This document shows, one piece after another, positions 1-9,291 of a DNA stretch of 64,000 nucleotides (position 1 is its first letter; each line of letters opens with the position of its first letter). Source of the DNA: Seohaeicola_A nanhaiensis (GTDB lineage Bacteria; Pseudomonadota; Alphaproteobacteria; Rhodobacterales; Rhodobacteraceae); the NCBI RefSeq assembly GCF_042654245.1, contig NZ_JBHSGI010000004.1:62001-126000 (forward strand), written 5' to 3'. A program made the translations under genes and the position numbers. The notes below the pieces were generated by a model. It saw only the letters and a list, made by a program, of their open reading frames with translations. It made no database searches and was not told the origin of the DNA.

Positions 1-422
1 ACCCCCGCCTCGCCGAAATAGGGCGTGGACAGCAGGATCAGCGAGGCCAGAGAGTAGATATAGGCCCCGATGAAGGTGGCCAGCACCGTCTGCGTGGGCG
101 AGTCCCGAAGCATCACCCGATGCGCGCGGGGGGTCCATTGCGTGGACGCCGACCGATGGATGGTGACAATCACGCTGAGCGAGAAGGTCGTGACCGCCAG
201 CATCGCATTCGCGATGATGGTCAGCAGCCCGACGAGCGAGTCCGCCCCGATCGATTGACTGAAGCCATCGGGAATAAGATGCGCGAAGAGCTTGGCCGCA
301 ACTGCCGCAACCAGACTGAGCGCGGCAATCAGGATCACCCGAACCCACAGCTTGCGCGCGACCTCACGCGCCTTGCGCGCCAGGACCACGGCCATGGCGG
401 ACAATTCGCCAATGAAATTCAT
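1..422 (-). CDS. DUF2254 family membrane protein, N-terminal part
   Basis: The gene runs off the left edge, so only the first 140 or so residues are present. The start is the ATG at 422, behind a GGAGA ribosome site. Two hydrophobic segments lie around residues 25-43 and 60-83, and a third begins near 120. Between the second and third is a TQWTPR...LRDSPTQ stretch that is characteristic of DUF2254, a family of predicted inner-membrane proteins without a known function. Family members are usually over 400 residues, so about two thirds is missing. The family call is from recognition of the motif order. Confidence 0.75.
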   Translation of the reverse strand, partial: MNFIGELSAMAVVLARKAREVARKLWVRVILIAALSLVAAVAAKLFAHLIPDGFSQSIGADSLVGLLTIIANAMLAVTTFSLSVIVTIHRSASTQWTPRAHRVMLRDSPTQTVLATFIGAYIYSLASLILLSTPYFGEAG

Positions 423-543
423 CGCTGCATTCTCCGCTCTGTCACCGCCCCTGCGCGAAACATGGGGCGGACAGCACGAAACGTCCATCCGCAACCATGG
501 GTGCGGCCGACGTTTTCACATCTGAAACCGCCGGCCACTCGCA

Positions 544-1104
544 TCAGCCGCGCATCGGCTTCAGGGCCTTGGCCCATTTCGCGAGTTCCGCGAACATGCC
601 TGCGGCGCCATCCGCCATTTCCTTGTTCGGTGTGAAGGTGCCGTCTTCGATGAATTTCGGGAAGAAAGGCACAGGCACCACGCCCGGCAGGGCAACCATG
701 CTCAGATTGACCATCAGCATCCGCAGTTCCTGCGCCGAGCGAAGTCCGCCGGAAACGCCGCCATAGCTGACAAGCCCGGCCGGCTTGTATTTCCACTCCT
801 GCGACAGGCACTGAAGCGCGTTGACCAGCGAGGCGGGAGGGAAAAAGTCATATTCCGGCGTGACAAAGACGAAGGCGTCGGCGTCGTCGATGATCGCGCT
901 CCACCGCTTGGTGTGGTCCTTGGTGTATTCCTTCTTGGCCGGATGGTTCGGCTCGTCCAGAAGCGGCAGTCCGATATCGGCCAGATCGACCGTTTCGACT
1001 TCGAAACCGTCCTGCTTCCTGGCCGCCTCGGTGACCCATTTTCCCACGGTCGGCCCGATCCGACCGGGCCGGGTGGAGCCGATGATGATTTTGACTTTCA
1101 ACAT
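544..1104 (-). CDS. NADPH-dependent FMN reductase family protein
   Basis: 186 residues with a flavodoxin-like fold. The phosphate-binding loop GSTRPGRIG lies at about residues 8-16, and the TPEYDFFPPASLVNAL stretch matches the conserved TPEYN region of the FMN_red family. A second glycine-rich loop (SYGGVSGG) follows. Such enzymes reduce FMN or quinones and azo compounds with NAD(P)H in the cytoplasm. An in-frame extension is open upstream, but the ATG at 1104 sits behind AAGGAAA and starts exactly where the first beta strand should begin. It is divergent from the flavoprotein gene to the right. The physiological substrate cannot be read from sequence. Confidence 0.85.
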   Translation of the reverse strand: MLKVKIIIGSTRPGRIGPTVGKWVTEAARKQDGFEVETVDLADIGLPLLDEPNHPAKKEYTKDHTKRWSAIIDDADAFVFVTPEYDFFPPASLVNALQCLSQEWKYKPAGLVSYGGVSGGLRSAQELRMLMVNLSMVALPGVVPVPFFPKFIEDGTFTPNKEMADGAAGMFAELAKWAKALKPMRG

Positions 1105-1373
1105 GTTTGATTTCCTTTCGTCTCTACCGAGTCCTGCGCCCAGGCATCGGTGTGCTGTCGGTTCGTTACCGCCGTGAACCATAGGGCGCATGGCTGCCGC
1201 CGCAAGACGGCACATCGGAGATACCGGGTCCGCTCAGGCAACCGCCGAATCCTGCCTCGCCCTCAATGCGAACCGCCAATCTACCCGCAGAAGCGACATA
1301 CGCTGTCGGAAAACGGCTTGCCCGCGCCCCGGTGGACAGCGACTGTGCCGTCAGATCGAGCTCCGGAGGCCCC
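1105..1373. other. Divergent intergenic region
   Basis: This 269-base region separates two divergent genes and should hold both promoters. I looked for a glycine riboswitch because the right-hand gene is a one-carbon flavoenzyme, but saw no convincing conserved core. GGAGG at 1365-1369 is the ribosome site of the right-hand gene. Confidence 0.5.
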
Positions 1374-3782
1374 ATGAAAACCACCACCCGTGTCGTCGTC
1401 ATCGGCGGAGGCGTCGTCGGATGTTCCGTCCTCTATCATCTGACCAAACTTGGCTGGTCCGACGTCATGCTGGTCGAACGGTCCGAGCTGACTTCCGGTT
1501 CCACCTGGCACGCGGCGGGCGGGTTCCACACCCTGAACGGCGACACCAACATGGCGGCCCTGCAAGGCTATACCATCCGCCTTTACAAGGAGCTGGAGGC
1601 CATTACCGGCATGTCCTGCGGGCTGCACCACGTGGGCGGGATCACGCTGGCGGACAATCAGGACCGCTTCGACATGTTGCTGGCCGAACGCGCCAAGCAT
1701 CGGTTCATGGGTCTGGAAACCGAGATCGTGACGCCTGAAGAGATCGCAAAGATCGCCCCGATCACCAACCTCGACGGGATCATCGGCGCGCTCTACGACC
1801 CGCTGGACGGGCACCTCGACCCCTCGGGGACGACCCACGCCTATGCCAAGGCCGCGCGGATGGGCGGCGCCACGATCGAAACGCATTGCATGGTGCGCGA
1901 GACCAACCAGCGCGCGGACGGCACCTGGGACGTGGTGACGGACAAGGGGACCATCCATGCCGAGCATGTGGTCAACGCGGGCGGGCTCTGGGCGCGCGAG
2001 GTCGGGGCGATGGCGGGCGTCTACTTCCCGCTGCACCCGATGGAGCACCAGTATATCGTCACCGACGACATCCCCGAGATCTACGAAGCGGGCCGCGAGC
2101 ATCCGCATGTGATGGACCCGGCCGGCGAAAGCTATCTGCGGCAGGAGGGGCGCGGCCTCTGCATCGGCTTCTACGAACAGCGCTGCAAGCCCTGGGCGGT
2201 GGATGGCACGCCCTGGACCTTTGGGCATGAACTGCTGCCGGACAACTTTGACAAGATCACGGAAAGCATTGAATTCGCCTATAAACGCTTCCCCGTGCTG
2301 GAGCGCGCCGGGGTCAAGACCGTGATCCACGGCCCCTTCACCTTTGCACCCGACGGCAATCCGCTGGTCGGCCCGGTGCCGGGTCTGCGCAACTACTGGT
2401 CGGCCTGCGGCGTGATGGCAGGCTTCAGCCAGGGCGGCGGCGTCGGGCTGATGCTGGCGCAGTGGATGATCGAGGGCGAATGCGAGCGTGACACCATGGC
2501 GATGGACGTCGCCCGCTTCGGCAACTGGATTTCGCCGGGCTACACGCGGCCCAAGGTGATCGAAAACTATCAGAAGCGCTTCTCGGTCTCTTATCCGAAC
2601 GAGGAACTGCCTGCCGCGCGGCCGCTGCGGACCTCGCCGATGTATGACATTTTCACCGGCATGGGCGCGGTCTGGGGCCAGCAATTTGGGCTGGAGGTCG
2701 TGAACTACTTCGCGCAAGGCACTGAGCCGACGTATGAAACGCCCTCCTTCCGCCGCTCTGACGCCTTCGGCGCGACGGCCCGCGAGGTCAAGGCCGTGCG
2801 CGAGGGCGTGGGGATCAACGAGGTCCACAACTTCGGCAAGTATCGGGTGACGGGGCCGAACGCGCGGGCATGGCTCGACCGGATCATGGCGGGGCGGGTC
2901 CCTGATCTGGGGCGTGTCTCGCTGACACCGATGCTCTCGGCCAAGGGGCGGCTGATCGGGGATTTCACCATCTCCTGCATCAGCGAGACCGAGTTCCAGC
3001 TGACTGCCTCATACGGCAGCCAGGCCTATCATTACCGCTGGTTCGAACAGCATGAGGAAAACGGCGTAACCATCGAGAATATCAGCGACAAGCGCACCGG
3101 CTTCCAGATTGCCGGGCCGAAGGCGCGCGACGTTCTGTCGGCCTGCACCCGCAGCGACATTTCCGACATGCGCTTCCTCGACGTGCGCCGCATGGTCGTC
3201 GGGATGGTCAACTGCATCGTGCAGCGGGTCAGCTATACCGCCGACCTCGGATACGAGATCTACTGCGACCCGATGGACCAGCGCGCGCTGTGGTCGGTGC
3301 TGTGGGAGGCCGGACAGGCGCATGGCATGGTGCCCTTCGGGATGCGGGCTATGATGTCGCTGCGGCTCGACAAATTCTTCGGGTCGTGGCTCTCGGAATT
3401 TTCGCCCGACTACACGCCCGCCGAGACGGGTCTCGACCGCTTCATCGCGTGGAAGAAGAACGCCGATTTCATCGGCCGCGCTGCAGCCGAGGCCGAGCGG
3501 GCCAAAGGCCCGGCGCGGCGACTGGCGGCTTTTGTTGTCGATGCGGACGATGCGGACGTGCAGGGATACGAGCCGATCTGGCTCGACGGCACGGTGCAGG
3601 GCTTCTGCACCTCGGGCGGCTATTCGCATCATGCGGGCAAGTCTGTCGCCCAAGGCTTCGTGCCGACCGACCGGGTGCAGGACGGGCTGGCGGTCGAGAT
3701 CGAGATCCTGGGCCAGATGCGCAAGGCGCGGTTGGTCACAGAGCCTCTGTTCGATGCCGACGGTGCGCGGATGCGGGGCTGA
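1374..3782 (+). CDS. FAD-dependent dimethylglycine/sarcosine dehydrogenase-like protein with GcvT domain
   Basis: 802 residues in two parts. Residues 7-20 carry the FAD Rossmann motif (GGGVVG at 11-16). STWHAAGG at 43-50 places His46 where dimethylglycine and sarcosine dehydrogenases attach FAD covalently. From about residue 475 the protein is a GcvT/aminomethyltransferase-like domain, which in relatives binds tetrahydrofolate and takes up the formaldehyde released by demethylation. The family oxidises N-methylated amino acids derived from glycine betaine or choline. The ATG at 1374 is 4 bases after GGAGG; the frame is open further upstream but without family similarity. Exact substrate (dimethylglycine, sarcosine or another N-methyl compound) is not decidable here. 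Confidence 0.88.
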   Translation: MKTTTRVVVIGGGVVGCSVLYHLTKLGWSDVMLVERSELTSGSTWHAAGGFHTLNGDTNMAALQGYTIRLYKELEAITGMSCGLHHVGGITLADNQDRFDMLLAERAKHRFMGLETEIVTPEEIAKIAPITNLDGIIGALYDPLDGHLDPSGTTHAYAKAARMGGATIETHCMVRETNQRADGTWDVVTDKGTIHAEHVVNAGGLWAREVGAMAGVYFPLHPMEHQYIVTDDIPEIYEAGREHPHVMDPAGESYLRQEGRGLCIGFYEQRCKPWAVDGTPWTFGHELLPDNFDKITESIEFAYKRFPVLERAGVKTVIHGPFTFAPDGNPLVGPVPGLRNYWSACGVMAGFSQGGGVGLMLAQWMIEGECERDTMAMDVARFGNWISPGYTRPKVIENYQKRFSVSYPNEELPAARPLRTSPMYDIFTGMGAVWGQQFGLEVVNYFAQGTEPTYETPSFRRSDAFGATAREVKAVREGVGINEVHNFGKYRVTGPNARAWLDRIMAGRVPDLGRVSLTPMLSAKGRLIGDFTISCISETEFQLTASYGSQAYHYRWFEQHEENGVTIENISDKRTGFQIAGPKARDVLSACTRSDISDMRFLDVRRMVVGMVNCIVQRVSYTADLGYEIYCDPMDQRALWSVLWEAGQAHGMVPFGMRAMMSLRLDKFFGSWLSEFSPDYTPAETGLDRFIAWKKNADFIGRAAAEAERAKGPARRLAAFVVDADDADVQGYEPIWLDGTVQGFCTSGGYSHHAGKSVAQGFVPTDRVQDGLAVEIEILGQMRKARLVTEPLFDADGARMRG

Positions 3783-3834
3783 GGCAAGCAAGGCGCACCT
3801 TGTCAGGCGGCAGCATGGCCGATAGCTCTTTGCC

Positions 3835-4434
3835 ATGACCGACCTGCCCATCATCCTCCTGGCCGCCGGTGCGTCGTCGCGGATGCGCGGGGCCGACAAG
3901 TTGCTGGAGATCGTCGATGGTCAGCCGCTGCTGCGTCGTCAGGCCGAAATCGCGCGCGCCGTGACCACGGGTCCGGTTCTGGTCGCCCTGCCCGCGCCGC
4001 CGCATGCACGCTACGAAGTGATCTCAGGCCTGGATGTCACACCGGTCCCCGTGCCTTACGCCAGCGAGGGCATGAACGCCTCACTGCGTCGCGCCTTCGC
4101 GGCGCTGCCGCCTCACACTGCGGCGGCGATGCTGGTGCTGGCCGATCTGCCCGAACTCACCGAAAATGACCTGAGGACCGTCGCGCAAGCGGTTGAACTT
4201 AAATCCGATATCCTGATCTGGCGCGGCGCGACAGAGGACGGCAAACCCGGCCATCCGATTGTCTTTGCCGCCACACTCTTCCCCGCGTTTGCCACCCTTG
4301 CAGGCGATGGCGGCGGGCGCGAGGTGGTGGCCCAGGCCGGCCCCCGGGTGCAGCTCGTTCCGCTGCCCGGCCAGCACGCCCGGCGCGATCTCGACACCCC
4401 CGAAGACTGGGCGGCCTGGCGCGCCGGGCGCTGA
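3835..4434 (+). CDS. MocA-like nucleotidyltransferase (molybdopterin cytidylyltransferase family)
   Basis: 199 residues. The N-terminus holds LLAAGASSRMRGADKLL (8-24), the nucleotide-binding signature of NTP_transf_3 enzymes with the conserved Lys22. VLADLPELTENDL near residues 100-112 corresponds to the metal-binding GDMP region, and GKPGHPIVF is the usual late motif. Relatives of this length are MocA (transfers CMP to molybdopterin) or uncharacterised MobA-like proteins near molybdenum hydroxylases. No xanthine or CO dehydrogenase genes lie nearby, so the molybdenum link is by family only. It follows the flavoprotein gene by 52 bases and may be cotranscribed. Confidence 0.8.
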   Translation: MTDLPIILLAAGASSRMRGADKLLEIVDGQPLLRRQAEIARAVTTGPVLVALPAPPHARYEVISGLDVTPVPVPYASEGMNASLRRAFAALPPHTAAAMLVLADLPELTENDLRTVAQAVELKSDILIWRGATEDGKPGHPIVFAATLFPAFATLAGDGGGREVVAQAGPRVQLVPLPGQHARRDLDTPEDWAAWRAGR

Positions 4435-4442
4435 AAACAGGA

Positions 4443-4468
4443 ACGGGGCGGCGCCCCCGCCACCCCGT
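4443..4468. terminator. GC-rich hairpin between convergent genes
   Basis: The arms ACGGGGCGGCG (4443-4453) and CGCCACCCCGT (4458-4468) pair with one mismatch around a CCCC loop. It lies between the plus-strand MocA-like gene and the minus-strand Hint protein gene, where a bidirectional terminator is expected. There is no strong T run, so factor-independent termination is uncertain. A second short hairpin (CGCGCC/GGCGCG, 4480-4496) follows. Confidence 0.45.
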
Positions 4469-4523
4469 CCAAGTCCCGCCGCGCCAGAACGGCGCGCGAG
4501 GGCTGCATAACTGTTTAAAAACC

Positions 4524-7031
4524 TCAGTGCACCAGAAGCTGCGCCTCATGCCGCTTGAGCGAGCGTCTTGCGGCCTGATAGGCGGCCCGTCCCTGGCTGG
4601 TCTTCAGCTCGGGAAACAGCTCGTAAATCTCGTTCCGCTGCGCGTTGCCGAGGCCGGACAGCGTCTGATCGCCGGGCTGGAAGCTCTCGGTCCAGACACC
4701 GTCCGACAGAACGACCTCGTGCTGGTCGAACATGAAGTGGATGTAGGTCACAGCGCCCGCTCCGGCAAAATCGACGCCTTCCAGTCCCGTCAGATGCTTG
4801 GCCGCCACCAGAACTTCGCTCTCTTCGAAGTAGAGCGCAGTCTTGTCGTTGGCGACCAGCACCCGGTGGTTGGGGCTGACGAGCATGTCGCGTTCGGGCA
4901 GCCCGTTGCCAAGGGCGCCTTTGCGGATGCGCACCGGTTGCATATGGGCGCTGCGGACCAGTTCCGCCGCCCCGAGAACCCGTTGCCCGACCCAGCGGAT
5001 GCGCTGGATCCCGTTGTCGCGCGTGATGACCCGGTCGCCCACTTGCAAGGTCTCGACCGCCCGCTCGCCCCTCGGGGTCGCGATCATGGTTCCGGGCGTG
5101 AAACAGGGCACCACGGTCTCGATATTCACGAAGTTCATCGAGCCGGTGTGGTTCCCCTGCGCGTCGAAATACTCCACGGTCCCGTCAAAGCCGTTGCCGT
5201 CGCTGTCGGGTCCTGTGATGTTCACCTTGAGCGATCCGGTCCCGGCCGAACCGGTCAGATCCAGGGTGTCGAAATCGTCTGAAGGATCCTGTGTAAAGCC
5301 CGCCCCGCCATCCACCATGTCCCCGGCGGTGATGTCGGAAAAGGTGTCGCGGTCGTCGCCACCCTCCATCACGTCTTTGCCCGCGCCACCGCTCAGCGTG
5401 TCGTTGCCACCCTCGCCATACAGGATGTCGTCGCCCTCGCCTCCGATCAGCGTATCGTTGCCGTCAACCGGCGCGATGACGGTCGGCGTAAAATACACAT
5501 CGGTGACCGCGATACCGGTATTTCCGGGTCCGTTCTGCGTATGCTCGATGGTGATGCGCGCCACCGGGCCGGCAATCGAGACGTTCAGCGTGTAGGGCGA
5601 GGTATCGGGGTCGCCGTAGCCACCCTGGCTGTCAGCCGCATCGTTGCCGGCCAGCGTGTCGGTGTCGAGCAGGGTGAGCTTCGATCCGCCCGTCAGGTTC
5701 AGCTCCATCTGGTTGCCGTCGGCATCCCAGGCCTGGATACGCACAACACCATCGCCGTCGATGTCATTGATGTTGAAGGACACATCCGTGACCTGCTGCG
5801 AGAATTCGAGCTGATATGTTGCGCAGTGGCCTTCGCCGTTCAGCTCCGACCACAGGCCGCTGTTGTCATCCGCAGGCGCGCCGTCCGTCACGACGCCGTC
5901 GACGTTCAGATCCACATTGGTGAATTCGCTGTCGACGCCCGGGCTTTCATGCAGAACTGAATAGGTGACATCCACGCTGCCCGTGTTCTGGGTAAAGCCG
6001 CCGGACAGATCGTCGCCGCTGTCGATAGGCGCCGGTCCGTTGGGGTCGGGCGCCTTGTCCCACTCAAAGCTCTCGCGCGGCATGCCGCCGCCACCTGGCA
6101 GACTGCTGTCGCCATAAAGGACATCGTTGCCGGCGCCGCCCTCGACATGATCGTCGCCGCTGCCGGCATAGACCGTATCGTCACCCGCCCCGGCGAGGAT
6201 GGTGTCATCGCCAGCCCCCGCGTCCACGATATCGTCATCGGGCGCCTCGCCCGGCAGAAGGGCATCGCCGTTGTCGATCCTGTCGCCCTCGGGATCGCCG
6301 AGATAGGCAATGTCGATCAGATCGTCACCCGCGGTGCCCTCGACGATTCCATCGCCCATCGGGACGGGTTCGTTCTGATAGACGGCGACATAGTCGATGG
6401 ACCCGTCGAAATGCTGGTCGAACTGGCCGTCGTCCGCCTCGCGCGCGCCGAAGGTAAAGCTTTGGCCGTCGTTGTCGCCGACATCCATGTCGAGACCGGC
6501 GATCGAATGCTCCAGCATCTGCGTCGCGCCGGTATCCAGGTTTTCGACCACCAGCTTGCCGCCGGTTGCGGCGTCCCAGCTATAGGTCACCTTGATCTCG
6601 TCGCCCGGACAGACCAGCCCGGCATCGGAGGTCAGCAACCCTTCCTTGCCATTGGCATCGTGAAGGACCTGGATGGCGCCGTTCGGCAGAACGGTAATGC
6701 CGAAATAGCCTTCGGTTGCGCGGTCGCAGAACTCTCCTCGGCTGACCAGCGTGTCGGGGTCGTGGCCGATCTGGGCGTCCTGCTGAAACTTGATCTCGAT
6801 AACCCCGGCCGACAGGTCGAAAGGCGCGTCCTGTCCCGAGACATCGAAGCGGTCATTCGACCCGTCAAACCTCGCATCGCCCCAGGCCGCCGACGCCCCG
6901 CCGATGAACTGGCCGTCCTGGGCAATGCCGTCGGCCAGGCCCGTGTCCCGCGTTTCTGCACCATGGGCAAAATCCCATAGCCCGATCAGGTTGAAGACCC
7001 CGTTCGGATCGAAACCGCTGGATACCGTCAT
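4524..7031 (-). CDS. Large secreted LamG-like / RTX / Hint-domain protein
   Basis: 835 residues without a classical signal peptide, as expected for type I-secreted RTX proteins. Order: a concanavalin/LamG-like domain (about 1-225), RTX nonapeptides such as AGAGDDTILAGAGDDTVYAG (about 231-308), a beta-rich middle domain, a second short RTX block (about 522-575), then a C-terminal Hint domain starting at Cys643 (CFTPGTMIATPRG). LVSPNHRVL (about 717-725) corresponds to the histidine block of Hint domains. RTX repeats bind calcium; Hint domains of this type may self-cleave, though that is unproven for the bacterial Hint_2 family. Start ATG 7031 lies behind AGGAG. Role unknown, probably surface or extracellular. 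Confidence 0.87.
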   Translation of the reverse strand: MTVSSGFDPNGVFNLIGLWDFAHGAETRDTGLADGIAQDGQFIGGASAAWGDARFDGSNDRFDVSGQDAPFDLSAGVIEIKFQQDAQIGHDPDTLVSRGEFCDRATEGYFGITVLPNGAIQVLHDANGKEGLLTSDAGLVCPGDEIKVTYSWDAATGGKLVVENLDTGATQMLEHSIAGLDMDVGDNDGQSFTFGAREADDGQFDQHFDGSIDYVAVYQNEPVPMGDGIVEGTAGDDLIDIAYLGDPEGDRIDNGDALLPGEAPDDDIVDAGAGDDTILAGAGDDTVYAGSGDDHVEGGAGNDVLYGDSSLPGGGGMPRESFEWDKAPDPNGPAPIDSGDDLSGGFTQNTGSVDVTYSVLHESPGVDSEFTNVDLNVDGVVTDGAPADDNSGLWSELNGEGHCATYQLEFSQQVTDVSFNINDIDGDGVVRIQAWDADGNQMELNLTGGSKLTLLDTDTLAGNDAADSQGGYGDPDTSPYTLNVSIAGPVARITIEHTQNGPGNTGIAVTDVYFTPTVIAPVDGNDTLIGGEGDDILYGEGGNDTLSGGAGKDVMEGGDDRDTFSDITAGDMVDGGAGFTQDPSDDFDTLDLTGSAGTGSLKVNITGPDSDGNGFDGTVEYFDAQGNHTGSMNFVNIETVVPCFTPGTMIATPRGERAVETLQVGDRVITRDNGIQRIRWVGQRVLGAAELVRSAHMQPVRIRKGALGNGLPERDMLVSPNHRVLVANDKTALYFEESEVLVAAKHLTGLEGVDFAGAGAVTYIHFMFDQHEVVLSDGVWTESFQPGDQTLSGLGNAQRNEIYELFPELKTSQGRAAYQAARRSLKRHEAQLLVH

Positions 7032-7530
7032 CGTTCACTCCTGGGTTTTGTCCGGGTGCATGCAGCAGACACCTGTTGGGCGCGGGGGATGATCCCGGAT
7101 GGCTCATCAGGCCCGACCATGAAACGGACTCGTCGGGCCGCGGGCAATTCGAAACTTTTCGCCAAAATCAGGCGGTCGGGCGCATCGGCCGGCGACCGGA
7201 ACGGACGACGTTAACCTTCTCCCCCGGATTGTTTCCGAAACCGGAAAAGCCCCTCGGGACCATGACCTGCAAAGCCATGTTTCTGAGATGTTTTTAGGCC
7301 CGCAGATTTTTGGCAGCGAATCGTTGTTGCGGCGGCAGAAACGTTAACCGGGAAGTAACCCCGCCCGGATCATGCCAAGGTTGCGCCACATTTTAGCCAT
7401 TTTTTTTCGTCAGACGCGCAACAGTCCGCCAGCACGGTGGCGATTACGGCGCATTTCGCGGGAAATCGGCCGTGCAGGCGGCTGATTCGACTCGTGGCTT
7501 GCCCGAATCCACCCGCCGATTCGTGCCGCC
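7032..7530. other. 499-base intergenic region upstream of the Hint protein gene
   Basis: No convincing gene. The open frames here have no recognisable domain. The region should hold the promoter of the large Hint gene and the 3' end of the glycosyltransferase transcript. Visible items are a TTTCCG/CGGAAA inverted repeat (7232-7247), a near-consensus CtrA box (TTAA-N7-GTAAC, 7344-7359) and four GANTC methylation sites packed into 7484-7522. A run of eight T lies near 7400. An unannotated small RNA is possible. Confidence 0.5.
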
Positions 7531-8403
7531 TCAGATCAGGCCCACAAACCGCTCCGGTAGCACATACTGGCGCTGTGTCGGCGCGCGCTCGAAGGCCCAA
7601 TAGCCGGTGTTGCCCCGCGCGCCCCAGGTGCGGTGCATCCGTTTGCGCAGCGGCCCCATGGCAAAGCCGTCCTGCAGCTCCAGCTCGGCGAAGGCCTCGA
7701 AGACCGCACGGTCCTCGCCACGCTCTTCCGCGTACCAATGACGCCCGATAGCGGCATCCTTGAAGGACCCGCCCAAGTCTTTGGTGACGGCGTTCCGGCG
7801 GTTCATGGCTTCGGCATAGGTTTCGAAGTCGCAGAACTTCAGATGCAGCAGGTAGAGGTGTTCGGGCGTGTGCAGCTTCTGATATTGCGTGAAATGCCCG
7901 CCTCGCGCGATCTTGGTCCCGGCCGAAACAACACAGGGTTTCGAATAATGCGGCGCATGGCGGACATGGCGGCGCGGGCCAAGGACGGTGTCGGTGATCG
8001 GCTCCTGCTCGATGTCGATGCGGTGGATAACTTCCAGGCCGAGCGGCGTCAGCACCCTGTCGTTCGGCTGATCCTCGAGCCAAGTCTTGAGGTCCGTACC
8101 GGCCTCGGGATCGAGCACCACGAGCTCGTCCACGTCGCCCACGATGACATGGGTATAATAACACCGCAGCCCCATGACGAAGTTGTTCAGCATCCGCCAG
8201 CGCTTCATGTCGAAGTTGCGGTGCGCATCGCCGGGAATGCCGATGATGTTGCAGCCTTCGGCCAGACGCGCCACCTCGTCGCCGCGGCCATGGTTCACGA
8301 CATAGCAATTCTCGCGCCCGAACAGCCCGCCGTAATGGCGCAGCCAGGCCTTGAGGAAAAATGCATCGTCGCGCACCATGGTCAGCGCGGCTGCCGTCTG
8401 CAT
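7531..8403 (-). CDS. Glycosyltransferase family 2 protein
   Basis: 290 residues. The opening LTMVRDDAFFLKAWLRHY (8-24) is typical of the Glyco_tranf_2_4 group, which starts with a strand plus a VRDE/VKDE-like motif. VGDVDELVVL (88-97) supplies the acidic DxD-like metal and sugar-nucleotide site. No transmembrane segment, so the enzyme is probably cytoplasmic and acts on a surface glycan or lipid. I use ATG 8403 behind GAGGGGCGG because similarity starts there; the frame stays open to 8814. It is divergent from the sulfotransferase-like gene, with 90 bases between starts. Acceptor and sugar are unknown. Confidence 0.82.
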   Translation of the reverse strand: MQTAAALTMVRDDAFFLKAWLRHYGGLFGRENCYVVNHGRGDEVARLAEGCNIIGIPGDAHRNFDMKRWRMLNNFVMGLRCYYTHVIVGDVDELVVLDPEAGTDLKTWLEDQPNDRVLTPLGLEVIHRIDIEQEPITDTVLGPRRHVRHAPHYSKPCVVSAGTKIARGGHFTQYQKLHTPEHLYLLHLKFCDFETYAEAMNRRNAVTKDLGGSFKDAAIGRHWYAEERGEDRAVFEAFAELELQDGFAMGPLRKRMHRTWGARGNTGYWAFERAPTQRQYVLPERFVGLI

Positions 8404-8493
8404 CTCTGTCCGCCCCTCGCCCCTGTTTTGCCTTATCCTTAGCCACCCGAGGGGTATAAGAGAATCCACAAGTTTCCATCGGGTGGGCAATCG

Positions 8494-9291
8494 TTGCAGA
8501 CCGACCATAGCCAGAGACTCGCGGCCGCGCTGCCCGACAACTTTGCCGAAGGCGGGCTTTTCGTCCGCCGTGCCGGTCCGGTGCCGAAGCGGTACCAGGT
8601 CCTGGGCGAACGCTCCTCGGGCACCAATTTCCTGCACCGCCTGCTGCAACGCAACTCGACGTTGGATCCGACCGAGGCGCTGGGGTGGAAGCATGGCCAC
8701 CCTTCGGCCCTCGCCATTCCGTCCGATGTGGCGGTGATCTGCGTGGTGAGAAATGCCGCCGACTGGGCCTGTTCGATGCATTTCAAGCCCTGGCACGCCG
8801 TACCCGTGCTGCAAGAGCTCGACTTTCCCGCCTTCCTGCGCGCGCGCTGGGATACGGTCATCGACCGTCCGCGCTATTTCGGCGGCAAGACCGGCCTGAT
8901 CGGTCAGCCGCTTCAGGCCGACCGGGATCCGGCGACCGGACTCGCCCCCGCCAACCTGTTCGCGTTACGTCGGGAAAAGCTGCGCGGGCTGCTCGGCTAT
9001 CTGAACCGCGACTGCACCTGCGCCGTGGTTCGGATGGAAGCGCTGCAGTCCGCGCCCGAGGCCGTGGTCGACCGGTTGGTTGCAGGACTGGGATTGCCCG
9101 CGAGAAACAAGCCCTTTCGCGGCGTGACGAAGCGGCTGGGCGCCAAGTTCAAGCCCGCGGTGGCGGTGCGGCCGGTCACACCGTCCGAGCTATCGCCAGC
9201 CGACCATGCCTTCATGCTGCAGGAACTCGACCACGCAATCGAAGCGCGCCTGGGTTATATCTATCCCGATCAGGCGCCGCCGGCGTTCTGA
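8494..9291 (+). CDS. Sulfotransferase-like P-loop protein, TTG start
   Basis: 265 residues. GERSSGTNFLHRLL (38-51) has the shape of the 5'-phosphosulfate-binding loop of sulfotransferases, and CVVRNAADWACSMHFKPWH (about 82-100) fits the 3'-phosphate region with its conserved Arg and Ser. The likely reaction is transfer of sulfate from PAPS to a carbohydrate, in keeping with the glycosyltransferase and methyltransferase neighbours. The start is TTG at 8494 behind GGGTGGG; I see no upstream ATG in frame. The last 22 bases overlap the convergent methyltransferase gene. The family call rests on the two motifs and is less certain than for core genes. Confidence 0.65.
   Translation: MQTDHSQRLAAALPDNFAEGGLFVRRAGPVPKRYQVLGERSSGTNFLHRLLQRNSTLDPTEALGWKHGHPSALAIPSDVAVICVVRNAADWACSMHFKPWHAVPVLQELDFPAFLRARWDTVIDRPRYFGGKTGLIGQPLQADRDPATGLAPANLFALRREKLRGLLGYLNRDCTCAVVRMEALQSAPEAVVDRLVAGLGLPARNKPFRGVTKRLGAKFKPAVAVRPVTPSELSPADHAFMLQELDHAIEARLGYIYPDQAPPAF

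Noticed and set aside
1105..1373. Possible glycine riboswitch before the flavoenzyme gene
   Set aside because: The gene context fits one-carbon metabolism, but I could not find the paired conserved cores of the glycine aptamer.
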